A DNA stretch of 64,000 bases from Shimia sp. R10_1 (GTDB taxonomy: Bacteria; Pseudomonadota; Alphaproteobacteria; Rhodobacterales; Rhodobacteraceae), in NCBI RefSeq assembly GCF_017744095.1, contig NZ_JAGHQX010000009.1:62001-126000 (forward strand), written 5' to 3'. A model generated the notes under the pieces. That model worked only from the letters and a program-made list of their open reading frames with translations, was not told where the DNA came from and searched no databases. Positions 18,801 through 28,764 of this stretch are shown here, piece after piece (the stretch's first letter is position 1; each line of letters starts with the position of its first letter). The translations under genes and the position numbers were made by a program.

Positions 18801-20819
18801 TCATTCTGCCGCGATCTGTTCAGCACCGCGAGCTTTTGCATTGGCGGAAAGCTCCGCCATCAACGCGCTGGCCCGGGCAATGGGATTTGTCAGGTAAAAA
18901 TCCTGTATGGCTGGCAGGAAAGTGGCTTTACCCAGATGGGCAGCGTCCAGAGGTTGCCATTCGTTTTCAATAACTTGATCGATCTTCTTAAGGTGCGGAA
19001 CCTGTTTCACAAGAGCCTGTCGCAGCTGGCTAAGCGTGTCATAAGGCAGGACCGCATCAAGCTCCGCACTGAGCGCCCGCAGGATGGCCCAGTTTTCCTT
19101 GGCCTGGCCGGGCGCAAAGCCTGCGCGCATGGCAAGCTGCGGGCGGCCTTCGGTGTTCACAAAGAGACCGTTTTCTTCGGTGTAAGCGGCAGCGGGTAAG
19201 ATGACATCAGCGCGATTGGCGCCGCGGTCGCCATGGCTGCCCTGATAGATCACGAACACACCCGGATCAATTGTCACCTCGTCTGCGCCGAGATTGTAGA
19301 TCACCTCGGCCCCCTCAACAGCGGCGCTCAGTCCGCCTTCGGTCACGGCACCCACATCCATCGCCCCTACGCGAGAGGCGGCGGTGTGCAAGACCATGAA
19401 TTTGGACTGCGCGGCCTCTGCAAGGGCCATCGCAGTGCCCAGAACAGCGGCACCGTCTGCTTCGCGCAGGGCGCCTTGCCCCACGATCACAACACCGGGT
19501 TTGCCGTGTTGACCCCCATGATCCTGTGCCGCCAGTTCGGTCAGCGCATCCCGATCATCCCCCAGATGTGTGTACTCATAAGTGAGATCTGCCGCTGCGC
19601 CGATCAGCGCAACTTTGGCCCCTTTGAGCCACGCTTTGCGGATGCGGGCGTTCATAACGGGCGCCTCGTCACGCGGGTTGGTGCCGATCAGCAAGATGGT
19701 TTCGGCGCTGTCGATATCTTCAATCGCAGCGGTGCCAACATAACCAGACCGGTTGCCGATTGGCAGGCGTGCGTTGTCGGTGCGGCATTCCACATGCCCC
19801 TCCAGCCCTTCGATCAGGTGTTTGAGGGCAAAGGCAGCCTCTGTTGGGACAAGATCGCCGACAAGTCCCGCCACTTTTTTGCCCTTCATGGCGTTGGCGG
19901 CCGCTGTCAGCGCCTCTGGCCAGCTGGCGGGTCGCAGCTTCCCATCCACACGCACATAGGGTTGATCAAGACGCTGACGGCGCAGCCCATCCCAGACAAA
20001 GCGGGTTTTGTCGGAAATCCATTCCTCGTTCACCCCGTCATGGTTGCGCGGCAGAATGCGCATCACTTCGCGCCCTTTTGTGTCCACACGAATGCTGGAA
20101 CCAAGCGCATCCATCACATCGATGGTTTCGGTCTTGCTCAACTCCCAAGGGCGGGCGGTGAAACTATAGGGTTTGGAGGTCAGCGCGCCCACGGGGCAAA
20201 GATCAATGATGTTGCCCTGCAGATTGCTGTCGAGCGTTTCATTGAGGTAGCTGGTGATTTCCGCGTCTTCCCCTCGCCCGGTCTGCCCCATCTGAGTGAT
20301 GCCTGCGACCTCGGTCGTGAAGCGCACACAGCGCGTGCAAGAGATGCAGCGCGTCATGGTGGTGGCGACAAGCGGGCCGAGGTTGAGATCATCCACCGCC
20401 CGTTTGGGTTCGCGAAAGCGGTTTTCGCTGATGCCATAGGCCATGGCCTGATCCTGAAGGTCGCATTCGCCCCCCTGATCGCAGATCGGGCAATCCAGCG
20501 GGTGGTTGATGAGCATGAACTCCATCACCCCTTCCCGCGCCTTCTTCACCATGGGCGATGTGGTTTTCACAACAGGCGGCTGCCCTTCCGGGCCGGGACG
20601 CAGATCCCGTACCTGCATGGCGCAGGACGCCGCCGGTTTGGGCGGGCCGCCCACAACCTCTACAAGACACATCCGGCAATTGCCGGCAATCGACAGGCGT
20701 TCGTGGTAGCAGAAACGCGGAATTTCTATCCCGGCCACTTCGCAGGCCTGAATCAGGGTCATCGCGCCCTCGACCTCGATTTCGCTGTCGTCGATGATGA
20801 TCTTGCGGAGGTCAGACAT
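18801..20819 (-). CDS. nuoG: NADH-quinone oxidoreductase subunit G
   Basis: A 672-residue subunit of the NADH-oxidising arm. The N-terminal 2Fe-2S ferredoxin domain ([19 protein letters not shown]), the second cluster region [18 protein letters not shown] and the [10 protein letters not shown] 4Fe-4S motif are visible, followed by a molybdopterin-oxidoreductase-like fold that does not bind molybdenum in this family. The protein is the short mitochondrial-type NuoG, unlike the roughly 900-residue E. coli form. It lies 3 bases after the DUF5333-like gene. Confidence 0.96.
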   Translation of the reverse strand: MSDLRKIIIDDSEIEVEGAMTLIQACEVAGIEIPRFCYHERLSIAGNCRMCLVEVVGGPPKPAASCAMQVRDLRPGPEGQPPVVKTTSPMVKKAREGVMEFMLINHPLDCPICDQGGECDLQDQAMAYGISENRFREPKRAVDDLNLGPLVATTMTRCISCTRCVRFTTEVAGITQMGQTGRGEDAEITSYLNETLDSNLQGNIIDLCPVGALTSKPYSFTARPWELSKTETIDVMDALGSSIRVDTKGREVMRILPRNHDGVNEEWISDKTRFVWDGLRRQRLDQPYVRVDGKLRPASWPEALTAAANAMKGKKVAGLVGDLVPTEAAFALKHLIEGLEGHVECRTDNARLPIGNRSGYVGTAAIEDIDSAETILLIGTNPRDEAPVMNARIRKAWLKGAKVALIGAAADLTYEYTHLGDDRDALTELAAQDHGGQHGKPGVVIVGQGALREADGAAVLGTAMALAEAAQSKFMVLHTAASRVGAMDVGAVTEGGLSAAVEGAEVIYNLGADEVTIDPGVFVIYQGSHGDRGANRADVILPAAAYTEENGLFVNTEGRPQLAMRAGFAPGQAKENWAILRALSAELDAVLPYDTLSQLRQALVKQVPHLKKIDQVIENEWQPLDAAHLGKATFLPAIQDFYLTNPIARASALMAELSANAKARGAEQIAAE

Positions 20820-20822
20820 GGA

Positions 20823-21227
20823 TTACTTCGCCCTCAAGTACACGCCGATCTGGCTGTTGCGTTCCATTTCCGCCCGCCCCAGCGCGCAGAATGTTTCCGG
20901 ATTGGAGAGGCTTGCGCCCTTGTGTTTGAAATAGGCATCGCCCCGCGCACGCATGCGTGCCTTCTCCTCATCGGAGTCAAGGAACGCGCGGATTTCCTCA
21001 TTGCTGTAGCCCAGCGACCGCGCCTTGCGCACCAGCGCCCAGCCATCTGTGGCCCCTTTGAGCTTGCGCCCCTCAAGACTGTCGCAGGCATCCGCAATTT
21101 CAAAAGCCACCAATGCCCAATAGAGGGGCTCATAGATCTCTTCGACCTCTCGCAGAGAGGGTTTGGCTGAGGCACCCCCAGCCAGAACGATGCTTCCCAA
21201 CAGGGCGGCCGATATCAGACGTTTCAT
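20823..21227 (-). CDS. Small secreted protein (DUF5333-like) between nuoF and nuoG
   Basis: A 134-residue protein with an N-terminal signal peptide (MKRLISAALLGSIVLAGGAS, cleavage after the ASA near residue 21). The mature part is helical and carries two cysteines (near DACDSL and ETFCALG) that could form a disulfide. I believe it matches the DUF5333 family found in this operon in Rhodobacteraceae, but that is from memory. The ATG at 21227 is chosen because it begins the signal peptide. Only 3 bases separate it from nuoG. Likely periplasmic; function unknown. Confidence 0.75.
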   Translation of the reverse strand: MKRLISAALLGSIVLAGGASAKPSLREVEEIYEPLYWALVAFEIADACDSLEGRKLKGATDGWALVRKARSLGYSNEEIRAFLDSDEEKARMRARGDAYFKHKGASLSNPETFCALGRAEMERNSQIGVYLRAK

Positions 21228-21330
21228 GCACACACTCCTTTTGCATGGGCAAAGTGATCCTTTGCCTGCACACTCAAAGGCGCGTGTGGCGCTGTTAGGC
21301 AATAACAGCCAGCGTATGTCAGATATCCGA

Positions 21331-21702
21331 TCAAGGGCGACAGAACCCTTCCAACGTGATTTTGTCGTCCACAGGCACGATGTTTTCATGCTCTGGCCCA
21401 ATCAGCCAATCGACGCTGGAGGTGCCATACTCCGAAATGCAGTATTTGAAGGCTTCGTACTCTCCTGCTTGACGTGCGCCCACCAAACTTTGGTTGGCCC
21501 GAGACACTGTCACGGAGAAATGGTCTCGCGTCCCGCGAGAGACTTGTTGCGCTTTGGCTTTGTAAAGGTGGCCGTCGAATGTCACCTTGTCACGTTTGCT
21601 GCGAAAACTGTCGCGAAACCCGTCCCCACAAGCAGACAACGCCGTGGCCGCAGCCAGGATCATCAAGAGTTTGCCGCGTGGAGATTTGAGAGCTGTGGTC
21701 AT
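21331..21702 (-). CDS. Predicted lipoprotein directly downstream of nuoF
   Basis: A 123-residue protein with a lipoprotein-type signal (KLLMILAAATALSACGDGF; lipobox LSAC). The rest is basic and then polar (RDSFRSKRDKVTFDGHLYKA) with two more cysteines near the C-terminus (KYCISEY and EGFCRP). I do not recognise a family. An alternative start at 21714 adds four residues; 21702 has a GGA-type ribosome binding site at a better distance. It follows the nuoF stop by 19 bases and is 103 bases from the next gene. Confidence 0.7.
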   Translation of the reverse strand: MTTALKSPRGKLLMILAAATALSACGDGFRDSFRSKRDKVTFDGHLYKAKAQQVSRGTRDHFSVTVSRANQSLVGARQAGEYEAFKYCISEYGTSSVDWLIGPEHENIVPVDDKITLEGFCRP

Positions 21703-21721
21703 AGTTGGGTCCATCTGTATG

Positions 21722-23020
21722 TCACTCTGCCGCCATGACGCCGGGGCGTCGGCTTTTTTTGGCTTTAATGCGGCCTTCGATTTCATCGCGGAAGTTGCGA
21801 ATAAGCCCTTGTATCGGCCAAGCGGCGGCATCGCCAAGAGCACAAATGGTGTGACCCTCAACTTGCTTTGTCACATCCCAGAGCATGTCGATCTCTTCGG
21901 GGTCTGCATTTCCTTCGACAAGACGCTCCATCACACGCATCATCCAGCCTGTGCCTTCGCGACACGGAGTGCACTGGCCGCAGCTTTCATGCTTGTAGAA
22001 TTTGGACAAACGCCAAATTGCTTTGATGATGTCGGTCTGTTTGTCCATGACAATCACGGCAGCGGTGCCAAGACCTGAGCCAAGATCGTTGCGCAGATAG
22101 TCGAAATCCATGATCGCATCGCGCATATTTTCGCCACGCACGCATGGCACGGAAGAGCCGCCCGGTATCACCGCCAAAAGATTGTCCCAGCCCCCGCGAA
22201 TGCCGCCGCAGTGCTTTTCGATCAGTTCCTCAAAGGAAATCGACATGGCTTCTTCGACAACACAGGGGTTGTTCACATGGCCAGAGATCGCAAACAGTTT
22301 GGTGCCTGCGTTGTTGGGGCGGCCAAAACTGGCAAACCACTCACCACCGCGCCGTAGGATGGTTGGCACCACCGCGATGGATTCCACGTTGTTGACGGTT
22401 GTTGGGCAGCCATAGAGACCTGCGCCCGCCGGGAAAGGCGGCTTCATGCGTGGCATGCCTTTTTTGCCTTCAAGGCTTTCGATCAATGCGGTCTCTTCAC
22501 CGCAGATATAAGCGCCTGCGCCATGATGCAGGAACACATCAAAATCCCAGCCGGACCCGGCAGCATTTTTGCCAAGCAGCCCGGCATCATAGGCTTCATC
22601 AATTGCCGCCTGAAGCGCTTCACGCTCGCGAATGTATTCGCCGCGCAAATAGATGTAGCAGGTGTGGGCGTTCATCGCGAAAGAGGCGATCAGCGCGCCT
22701 TCGATCAGCGTGTGCGGATCATGGCGCATGATTTCGCGATCTTTGCAGGTGCCGGGCTCTGATTCATCAGCGTTGATCACCAGATAGGCCGGACGCCCGT
22801 CGCTTTCCTTGGGCATAAATGACCACTTCAAACCCGTCGGGAAGCCCGCGCCACCGCGCCCGCGCAGGCCGGAGGCTTTCATCGTGTCAATGATCGCATC
22901 GCGCCCCTGCTGGATCAGCTTGGCAGTGCCATCCCAATGGCCACGCGCCTGTGCACCTTTGAGCGTGCGGTCATGCATGCCATAGAGGTTGGTAAAGATA
23001 CGGTCCTGATCTTTGAGCAT
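21722..23020 (-). CDS. nuoF: NADH-quinone oxidoreductase subunit F
   Basis: A 432-residue subunit that binds NADH and FMN and holds cluster N3. The FMN/NADH-binding segment [20 protein letters not shown], the [12 protein letters not shown] segment and the cluster motif [16 protein letters not shown] (with a fourth Cys in HTICALGD) are all intact. It is preceded by the DUF5337-like gene by 4 bases. Length and layout are standard. Confidence 0.96.
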   Translation of the reverse strand: MLKDQDRIFTNLYGMHDRTLKGAQARGHWDGTAKLIQQGRDAIIDTMKASGLRGRGGAGFPTGLKWSFMPKESDGRPAYLVINADESEPGTCKDREIMRHDPHTLIEGALIASFAMNAHTCYIYLRGEYIREREALQAAIDEAYDAGLLGKNAAGSGWDFDVFLHHGAGAYICGEETALIESLEGKKGMPRMKPPFPAGAGLYGCPTTVNNVESIAVVPTILRRGGEWFASFGRPNNAGTKLFAISGHVNNPCVVEEAMSISFEELIEKHCGGIRGGWDNLLAVIPGGSSVPCVRGENMRDAIMDFDYLRNDLGSGLGTAAVIVMDKQTDIIKAIWRLSKFYKHESCGQCTPCREGTGWMMRVMERLVEGNADPEEIDMLWDVTKQVEGHTICALGDAAAWPIQGLIRNFRDEIEGRIKAKKSRRPGVMAAE

Positions 23021-23024
23021 CCCG

Positions 23025-23264
23025 TTACCTTTCGTCTGCCTGGTCGCCTGTCTGGCGGGCGCGCCAGATCTGATAGATATTGACCATCGCCCAGATCAGC
23101 GCGGCCATTGCGGCAAAATCGAACAAGAAAGCAAAACGCCCCGGCAAGCCCAAAACCGGCGCAAGCCACTGGGCCGTGATCCAGAGCACCATGGCACCCG
23201 CAATCACAAGCGCGACAACCCGCCCTTTGCGTGCCAAAGCCTGTTCTGCCTGCCCCATCGACAT
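23025..23264 (-). CDS. Small membrane protein (DUF5337-like) between nuoE and nuoF
   Basis: A 79-residue protein with two hydrophobic stretches (about residues 15-40 and 44-64, with a proline/glycine turn at PVLGLPG), so probably a two-helix hairpin in the inner membrane. Short charged ends ([13 protein letters not shown] and [13 protein letters not shown]). I believe it belongs to DUF5337, found in the same position in other Rhodobacteraceae, but cannot check. It is tightly packed between nuoE and nuoF (3- and 4-base gaps), which suggests a link to complex I. Confidence 0.75.
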   Translation of the reverse strand: MSMGQAEQALARKGRVVALVIAGAMVLWITAQWLAPVLGLPGRFAFLFDFAAMAALIWAMVNIYQIWRARQTGDQADER

Positions 23265-23267
23265 CTG

Positions 23268-24359
23268 CTATTTGTCCTCATACACGTCGCCCTTGGCGAC
23301 TTTCTTGGAAAATTCGGTTTCTTCCCCTGCGGCCAAGAGCTTGGCCTGATCAACCCAGCCATCCCGATCTATGCGGCCTTTGAAAGAAAGCTTTTCGTCC
23401 ATTTCGGCTATGTCGTCGGCCTGCCACGCGGCGATCTGCGCAAAGGTCGTAACGCCAGCATCATGCAGTTTCTTTTCCAGCGCCGGGCCAACCCCTTTGA
23501 GCTGTTTCAGATCATCCGCAGCGGCATCTGACTTCGCGGTTTTCTTGGGTTTCGCCTTCTTGGCCGCTTCGGCCTGTTTGGCGGCAGGTTTGGGCGCTGG
23601 CGCGGGTTTGGGCGGCTGCCCTTCGGCGGCGCGGCCCGCAACGGTGCCATCTTTGCCCACCCACGGGGTCAGAAGCGGCACTTCGGTGCCGTCGATGCGT
23701 TTGATGGTGTCGCCAGTATCTTTGGCAAGCTGTACAGAGGCGTTGTACTGCGTTTGCCCACTGTCATAGTCTTTGAGACTGGTCAGACCGGCGAGCGGCT
23801 CGGCAGCGTAGCGGCCATTTTGCGGCCCCGGAGTGGGCACGTTGCCAGCCGCCATGTCATCCAGCATCTGAGCAAAGCCTTCGGCGGTCAGATCCTCAAA
23901 GTAGTCTTTGCCAATCTGCGCCATGGGAGCGTTGGTGCAGGCGCCAAGACATTCGACCTCTTCCCAAGAAAATTTGCCATCTGCGGAGAGCTCGTGCGGC
24001 TTGGCGGCGATTTTCTCTTTGCACACCGAAATGAGATCCTCAGCCCCACAGATCATGCAGGAGGTGGTGCCGCAAATCTGAATGTGAGCCACAGAGCCCA
24101 CCGGTTGCAGCTGGAACATGAAATAGAAAGACGCCACTTCCAGCACGCGCATGTAGGCCATGCCGAGCATGTCAGCGACGGCCTCAATGGCGGGTTTGGT
24201 CAGCCAGCCTTCTTGTTCCTGTGCACGCCACAGCAGCGGGATCACCGCAGAGGCCTGTCGGCCATCGGGATATTTGGTGATCTGGGCCTCTGCCCAGGTT
24301 TGATTGGCGGCGGTGAAAGCAAAGCTTTCGGGCTGTTCAGGGTGCAAACGGCGGAGCAT
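23268..24359 (-). CDS. nuoE: NADH-quinone oxidoreductase subunit E with C-terminal helix-hairpin-helix extension
   Basis: A 363-residue NuoE, much longer than the usual 160-240. Residues 1-170 are the thioredoxin-like 2Fe-2S domain with ligands in [10 protein letters not shown] (Cys96, Cys101) and ECLGAC (Cys137, Cys141). Then come a linker, a low-complexity Pro/Ala/Lys stretch (about 245-278) and a C-terminal domain starting [17 protein letters not shown] that has the GVGP helix-hairpin-helix signature of a nucleic-acid-binding-type fold. The start ATG at 24359 overlaps the upstream stop (TAATG). The extension is unexplained by electron transfer. Confidence 0.93.
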   Translation of the reverse strand: MLRRLHPEQPESFAFTAANQTWAEAQITKYPDGRQASAVIPLLWRAQEQEGWLTKPAIEAVADMLGMAYMRVLEVASFYFMFQLQPVGSVAHIQICGTTSCMICGAEDLISVCKEKIAAKPHELSADGKFSWEEVECLGACTNAPMAQIGKDYFEDLTAEGFAQMLDDMAAGNVPTPGPQNGRYAAEPLAGLTSLKDYDSGQTQYNASVQLAKDTGDTIKRIDGTEVPLLTPWVGKDGTVAGRAAEGQPPKPAPAPKPAAKQAEAAKKAKPKKTAKSDAAADDLKQLKGVGPALEKKLHDAGVTTFAQIAAWQADDIAEMDEKLSFKGRIDRDGWVDQAKLLAAGEETEFSKKVAKGDVYEDK

Positions 24360-24631
24360 TACTGGCAAGCCTCCGTATTGAGTTTGAATGTGCCGGCGTC
24401 GATCTCGCCCTGCCCCGCTTTCTCAAGGTAACGCAGAGTCTTTTCAAAAGACCGGCCTGTGAAACCGGCGGGCAGCAGCTCAGCTTTGGCAAGATCACGT
24501 GTGATCAGGCAATTGTTGGCTTCCCCAACTGAAATCACGAGGTCGACAAGCTCTTGAGAAACAGGTGGCTCCTCACTGGCCCATGCGGAGGTTGTGAGGG
24601 TCATGGCGACGATTGTAGCGGCAACTCTCAC
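24359..24631 (-). CDS. Small predicted periplasmic protein between nuoD and nuoE
   Basis: A 90-residue protein starting with GTG, with a signal peptide ([19 protein letters not shown], cleaved about residue 19) and a short helical mature part with two cysteines (NNCLIT and TEACQ). The GTG is supported by a GTGA overlap with the nuoD stop; a later ATG at 24604 would destroy the signal peptide. Its TAA stop overlaps the nuoE ATG (TAATG). I recognise no family. Coupled translation on both sides argues strongly that it is a real gene tied to nuoD and nuoE. Confidence 0.75.
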   Translation of the reverse strand: MRVAATIVAMTLTTSAWASEEPPVSQELVDLVISVGEANNCLITRDLAKAELLPAGFTGRSFEKTLRYLEKAGQGEIDAGTFKLNTEACQ

Positions 24632-25854
24632 CGATCAATCTCCCCAAACACGATGTCCATGGTGCCGATAATGGCTGCGACATCGGCCAACTGGTGGCCG
24701 GTTGCGATGTGATCCATCGCTTGCAGATGCAGATAGCCCGGCGCGCGCAGTTTGGCGCGGTAGGGTTTGTTGGTGCCATCCGCCACCATGTAAACGCCAA
24801 ATTCGCCTTTGGGCGCTTCGACAGCGGCGTAAACCTCGCCAGCAGGCACGTGGAAGCCTTCGGTATAAAGCTTGAAGTGGTGGATCAGACTTTCCATCGA
24901 CGTCTTCATATCACCGCGTTTGGGAGGCGTGAGTTTGCCACGTGCCAGCACATCGCCGGTGGCTTCGCGCAGTTTCACAATCGCCTGACGCATGATGCTG
25001 ACCGACTGGCGCATCTCTTCCATGCGCATCAGATAGCGGTCATAGCAGTCGCCGTTTTTGCCGACCGGGATCTGAAATTCAAACTCGTTGTAGCACTCAT
25101 AGGGCTGCGCGCGGCGCAGATCCCAGGCCATGCCAACAGAGCGCGCCATCACGCCGGACATGCCGTAATCCAGCACGTCCTGCTCTGTCACAACGCCAAT
25201 ATCGACGTTGCGCTGTTTGAAAATGCGGTTTTCGGTCAGCAGCCCGTCAATGTCATCGATCACTTCCGGGAATTCGATCGCCCATTCTTCGATATCATCC
25301 ACCAGTTTGTCGGGCAGATCCTGATGCACGCCACCGGGACGGAAATAGGCCGCGTGCAAGCGCGCGCCACAGGCACGCTCATAAAACACCATGAGCTTTT
25401 CACGCTCCTCAAAGCCCCAGAGCGGTGGGGTCAGCGCGCCCACATCCATCGCCTGTGTGGTGATGTTCATCAGGTGGTTGAGGATGCGGCCAATTTCACA
25501 GAACAGCACGCGAATGAGCTGCGCACGACGGGGCACTTCGGTGCCTGTGAGCTTCTCAATGGCAAGGCACCATGCATGCTCCTGATTCATCGGCGCCACA
25601 TAGTCGAGGCGATCAAGGTAGGGCAGGTTTTGCAGGTAGGTGCGGCTCTCCATCAGTTTTTCGGTGCCACGGTGCAACAGGCCGACATGGGGGTCGCAGC
25701 GCTCGACAATCTCGCCGTCCAGCTCCAACACCAGACGCAGAACGCCGTGGGCCGCCGGGTGTTGCGGGCCAAAGTTGATGTTGAAGTTGCGGATCTTCTG
25801 TTCGCCACTCAGCGCATCAACACTGCCGTCATCAAATTTGGAGCCGTCCATCAT
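24628..25854 (-). CDS. nuoD: NADH-quinone oxidoreductase subunit D
   Basis: A 408-residue 49-kDa-type subunit that helps form the quinone-binding site near cluster N2. The conserved [20 protein letters not shown] motif is near residue 30, and GSRVAR-like and RGxxG segments are replaced by the standard [18 protein letters not shown] region later on. It overlaps nuoC by four bases and the small downstream gene by four bases. Length is typical for the alphaproteobacterial separate NuoD (not fused to NuoC). Confidence 0.96.
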   Translation of the reverse strand: MMDGSKFDDGSVDALSGEQKIRNFNINFGPQHPAAHGVLRLVLELDGEIVERCDPHVGLLHRGTEKLMESRTYLQNLPYLDRLDYVAPMNQEHAWCLAIEKLTGTEVPRRAQLIRVLFCEIGRILNHLMNITTQAMDVGALTPPLWGFEEREKLMVFYERACGARLHAAYFRPGGVHQDLPDKLVDDIEEWAIEFPEVIDDIDGLLTENRIFKQRNVDIGVVTEQDVLDYGMSGVMARSVGMAWDLRRAQPYECYNEFEFQIPVGKNGDCYDRYLMRMEEMRQSVSIMRQAIVKLREATGDVLARGKLTPPKRGDMKTSMESLIHHFKLYTEGFHVPAGEVYAAVEAPKGEFGVYMVADGTNKPYRAKLRAPGYLHLQAMDHIATGHQLADVAAIIGTMDIVFGEIDR

Positions 25855-26456
25855 TGCGTCCCCTCCTTCTCATCACCGGGCAGGATGTAATTGGCCCCTT
25901 CCCATGGCGACATGAAATCAAACTGGCGGTAATCCTGCGTGAGCTGAACCGGCTCATAGACCACGCGCTTTTGCACTTCGTCATAGCGCACTTCGGTATA
26001 GCCGGTGGTCGGAAAATCCTTGCGCAGCGGATGGCCGCGGAAGCCATAGTCGGTCAGCAGGCGACGCAGATCCGGGTGATCTGAGAAAATGATGCCGAAC
26101 ATGTCAAAAACTTCGCGCTCAAACCAGTTGGCCGACGGATGCACGGAGGTGATCGAAGGCACGGTTTCATCCTCGCGCGCGGCAACCCGCAGGCGAATGC
26201 GCTGGTTCTGAAACATGCTGAGGAAATGATACACCACATCAAAGCGGCGCGATCGTTCTGGATAATCAACGGCGGTGATATCGACCAGCGTCGAAAAGCG
26301 GCAGGTCGCATCGCTGCGCAGAAAATCGACAAATCCCAGAATGTGAGACGCGGTCACATCAATGGTCAGCTCGTCAAAAGCAACATCCCAGCCCAGAACA
26401 CTTTCAGGACGCTTAAGCTCAATATGAGCGCCGAGTTCTTTGAGGGCTTCGCTCAT
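25851..26456 (-). CDS. nuoC: NADH-quinone oxidoreductase subunit C
   Basis: A 201-residue 30-kDa-type subunit of the connecting arm. The characteristic [20 protein letters not shown] segment and [22 protein letters not shown] with the following GHPLRKDFP are present. Its ATG overlaps the nuoB stop by four bases and its stop overlaps nuoD, so nuoB-C-D are translationally coupled. Confidence 0.96.
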   Translation of the reverse strand: MSEALKELGAHIELKRPESVLGWDVAFDELTIDVTASHILGFVDFLRSDATCRFSTLVDITAVDYPERSRRFDVVYHFLSMFQNQRIRLRVAAREDETVPSITSVHPSANWFEREVFDMFGIIFSDHPDLRRLLTDYGFRGHPLRKDFPTTGYTEVRYDEVQKRVVYEPVQLTQDYRQFDFMSPWEGANYILPGDEKEGTQ

Positions 26457-26986
26457 CTCTCAATCGTCCCTGTGCGGCGGATTTTGCGTTGGAGTTGCAG
26501 CAATCCGTAAAGCAGTGCCTCTGCGGTGGGCGGGCAGCCCGGCACGTAGATATCAACGGGTACGATGCGGTCACAGCCGCGCACAACCGAGTAGCTGTAG
26601 TGATAATAACCGCCGCCATTGGCGCAGGATCCCATGGAGATCACATAGCGTGGCTCTGGCATCTGGTCATAAACCTTGCGCAGTGCCGGGGCCATTTTGT
26701 TGGTGAGCGTCCCAGCCACGATCATCACATCAGACTGACGCGGGGAGGCACGGGGCGCGATGCCAAAGCGCTCTGCATCATAGCGCGGCATGGAGGTGTG
26801 CATCATCTCAACCGCGCAGCAGGCCAGACCAAAGGTCATCCAGTGCAAAGAGCCAGTTCGCCCCCAGTTGATCAGATCTTCGGCGTTGGTGAGCAGGAAG
26901 CCTTTGTCCTGGAGTTCGGAATTGAGCGCTTGCGTGACCGTTTCGCGGTCCACACCTGCTGTGTTGGCACCGGTCATCACTCCCAT
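26453..26986 (-). CDS. nuoB: NADH-quinone oxidoreductase subunit B
   Basis: A 177-residue subunit carrying cluster N2, the terminal electron donor to quinone. Cluster ligands are in [18 protein letters not shown] and [12 protein letters not shown] chose the ATG at 26986 ([11 protein letters not shown]) because AAGGAG lies 7 bases upstream; a second ATG at 26977 overlaps the nuoA stop as ATGA but is 16 bases from that site. The gene overlaps the end of nuoA. Confidence 0.95.
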   Translation of the reverse strand: MGVMTGANTAGVDRETVTQALNSELQDKGFLLTNAEDLINWGRTGSLHWMTFGLACCAVEMMHTSMPRYDAERFGIAPRASPRQSDVMIVAGTLTNKMAPALRKVYDQMPEPRYVISMGSCANGGGYYHYSYSVVRGCDRIVPVDIYVPGCPPTAEALLYGLLQLQRKIRRTGTIER

Positions 26987-27342
26987 TCCAAGGCTCCTTT
27001 TTTCCACTCATAGGCAAATCCAATGGTGAGTACGGCCAGGAATACCATCATCGACCAAAATCCAACCATGGAGACATCTTTGAAGGCGACGGCCCAAGGA
27101 AACAGGAAGGCGATTTCGAGGTCAAAAATGATGAAGAGGATCGACACCAGATAGAAACGCACATCAAATTTCATACGAGCGTCATCAAAGGCGTTGAAGC
27201 CACATTCGTAGGCGCTCACCTTCTCAGGGTCCGGGCTGCGCACAGCCAAAACAACAGCAGCAAGTATGAAAACTAGGCCAAGCCCGATGGCGACGGCCAT
27301 GAAGACGAGAATTGGGAAATATTCCCTGAGCATCTCTTCCAA
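26977..27342 (-). CDS. nuoA: NADH-quinone oxidoreductase subunit A
   Basis: A 121-residue membrane subunit, first gene of the operon, with three transmembrane helices and the conserved [20 protein letters not shown] loop followed by [20 protein letters not shown]-type helix. The start codon appears to be TTG at 27342 (MEEMLREYF): AAGGAG lies 6 bases upstream, whereas the next ATG at 27333 is 15 bases away. A weak start codon on the first gene may set the translation level of the operon. Confidence 0.93.
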   Translation of the reverse strand: MEEMLREYFPILVFMAVAIGLGLVFILAAVVLAVRSPDPEKVSAYECGFNAFDDARMKFDVRFYLVSILFIIFDLEIAFLFPWAVAFKDVSMVGFWSMMVFLAVLTIGFAYEWKKGALEWE

Positions 27343-27403
27343 TGTTAGCTCCTTTCATGCACGCGAAGCCGGTGCAGTCAGATGGCTTTAAACACTCCCA
27401 GAC

Positions 27404-27432
27404 GGTTTACCCCTGCGCTGGGTCTGGGTCAA
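27404..27432 (-). promoter_or_regulatory. Candidate promoter of the nuo operon
   Basis: Reading the minus strand, TTGACC (27427-27432) and TAAACC (27404-27409) are separated by 17 bases; the -10 is weak. It would give a leader of about 55 bases before the TTG of nuoA. Confidence 0.35.
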
Positions 27433-27443
27433 CAATTTGCATT

Positions 27444-27461
27444 ATCACACCACAGTGTGAT
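27444..27461. promoter_or_regulatory. Dyad upstream of the nuo promoter
   Basis: ATCACAC-CACA-GTGTGAT: 7-bp perfect arms around 4 bases, located 11 bases upstream of the candidate -35 box. The size and symmetry fit a dimeric regulator site; the regulator is not identifiable. Confidence 0.5.
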
Positions 27462-27967
27462 GGGCTTATGTTTCTTGATTAAAAAGAGCCTGTTAGGCCT
27501 TAAAATCATAGGTCGCTGCCCCCTCAACCCAGCCCGATGCACCCATTAAAACACTGTCGTGCATGGCCGGAGCCGGAGTGTCAGTTCCGACATCTATTTC
27601 CTACAGTTTTCCTAAGAGACCGCATCTTTCACAAAGAATTTGGTCAAAAGGCGCATTTTGGTGCGCCAATCAACGGGTTGGCGGGCAAATACGTGATGGT
27701 CTCTGATGCTCATGGCTCAGCAAAACACATTGACATCGCATCACAAAGCCTCAGCTATGCCTGCGGCTGATCAGCGTTTTACCCTGAGCGTTCTCCTGCG
27801 CGGGGCCGCGTTCGTGGAGGATTGGACCATAACGCCCCATTATCAGCGAACCCAAGTCAGCGCCAATTTGCCGCAGGAGTCGACCGGAGAATGCGGGCGT
27901 TCCTCCCCTCCTGACGGACATAAGCTCAAGTCCTGGCGTCAGGCCTTTGATGCAATGAGCTGAGCGG

Positions 27968-28753
27968 CTATTGCACCCAGCGCGGTTTCTGCTTGGCAAA
28001 GAATGCCGTGATGCCCTCCTGCGCCTCAGCACCTTCCCAACATGCAACCAACTCTGAAATCGTATGATCAATCACGGTGTCGTCGATTTGAGGGCCCAGC
28101 CGCCGGGCCAATGCTTTGGCGCGCGCGACGGCTTCAGGTGCACAAGAGAGATAAGGGATCACTTCCGCCTCCACAGCTTCGTCAAGCGCATCGGCGGGCA
28201 CGGATTTTGCCAGCAACCCGAGCGACACAGCCTCTTGGGCTTTGAACAAGCGTGCCGACATAAACACCCGACGCGCAAGCGCCTCCCCCATGCGGGCAAG
28301 CACGTAAGGGCCAATGGTGGCGGGGATCAGACCCAGCTTGGTCTCTGTCAGCCCCATGGTCAGACTATCGACACCAATCGCCATATCGCAGACGCTGGCC
28401 ATACCGACGCCGCCACCAAAGGCATTGCCCTGCAAACGCCCAATCAATGGCTTGGGCAGTGTGTTGAGCGCCTGCAAGGCTTCGGCCAGTTTGCGGGCCT
28501 CGACAAAGCGCGTTTCTGGATCCGCCGCCATTTGGGCCTGCATCCAGCCCAAATCGCCCCCAGCGCAGAACGACTTGCCTGCCCCTGTCAGCACAACCAC
28601 GCGGACCTCTGGACTTGCACCCAAAGCCTCTGCGGCTTCCTTGAGCTCCTCAATCATCTTGCCAGACATGGCGTTGTGCTTTTCCGGGCGATTGAGCGTG
28701 AGCGTTGCCACGCCCCGCGCATCGACATCAATCAGCAAAGTTTCATAGCGCAT
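27968..28753 (-). CDS. liuC: Enoyl-CoA hydratase/isomerase family, probable methylglutaconyl-CoA hydratase
   Basis: A 261-residue crotonase-fold enzyme. The oxyanion-hole segment GAGKSFCAGGDLGWM and the catalytic segment GLTETKLGLIPATIGPYV (first glutamate position) are intact. Position as the last gene of the leucine cluster, next to HMG-CoA lyase and methylcrotonyl-CoA carboxylase, points to 3-methylglutaconyl-CoA hydratase, the step between those two enzymes. From sequence alone other crotonase reactions are possible. It follows the lyase gene by 11 bases. Confidence 0.85.
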   Translation of the reverse strand: MRYETLLIDVDARGVATLTLNRPEKHNAMSGKMIEELKEAAEALGASPEVRVVVLTGAGKSFCAGGDLGWMQAQMAADPETRFVEARKLAEALQALNTLPKPLIGRLQGNAFGGGVGMASVCDMAIGVDSLTMGLTETKLGLIPATIGPYVLARMGEALARRVFMSARLFKAQEAVSLGLLAKSVPADALDEAVEAEVIPYLSCAPEAVARAKALARRLGPQIDDTVIDHTISELVACWEGAEAQEGITAFFAKQKPRWVQ

Positions 28754-28764
28754 CGAAACGGTCC

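Larger units (their letters stand above)
27343..27967. other. 625-base intergenic region between nuoA and the leucine-degradation operon
   Basis: No convincing gene. The nuoA-proximal part holds a candidate promoter and a dyad listed separately. A plus-strand reading frame at 27706-27963 has no good ribosome binding site and no recognisable family. An inverted repeat CCTGACG / CGTCAGG (27910-27916 and 27937-27943) lies just past the liuC stop but lacks a T-run, so it is not a classical terminator. Confidence 0.6.

Noticed and set aside
19233-21170. A 645-codon plus-strand frame antisense to nuoG and its neighbour
   Set aside because: Antisense shadow of recognised genes, with composition rich in His, Gly and Arg and no known domain.
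27706-27963. An 85-codon plus-strand frame in the nuo-liu intergenic region
   Set aside because: Weak start context and no recognisable features; could be real but cannot be supported from sequence alone.
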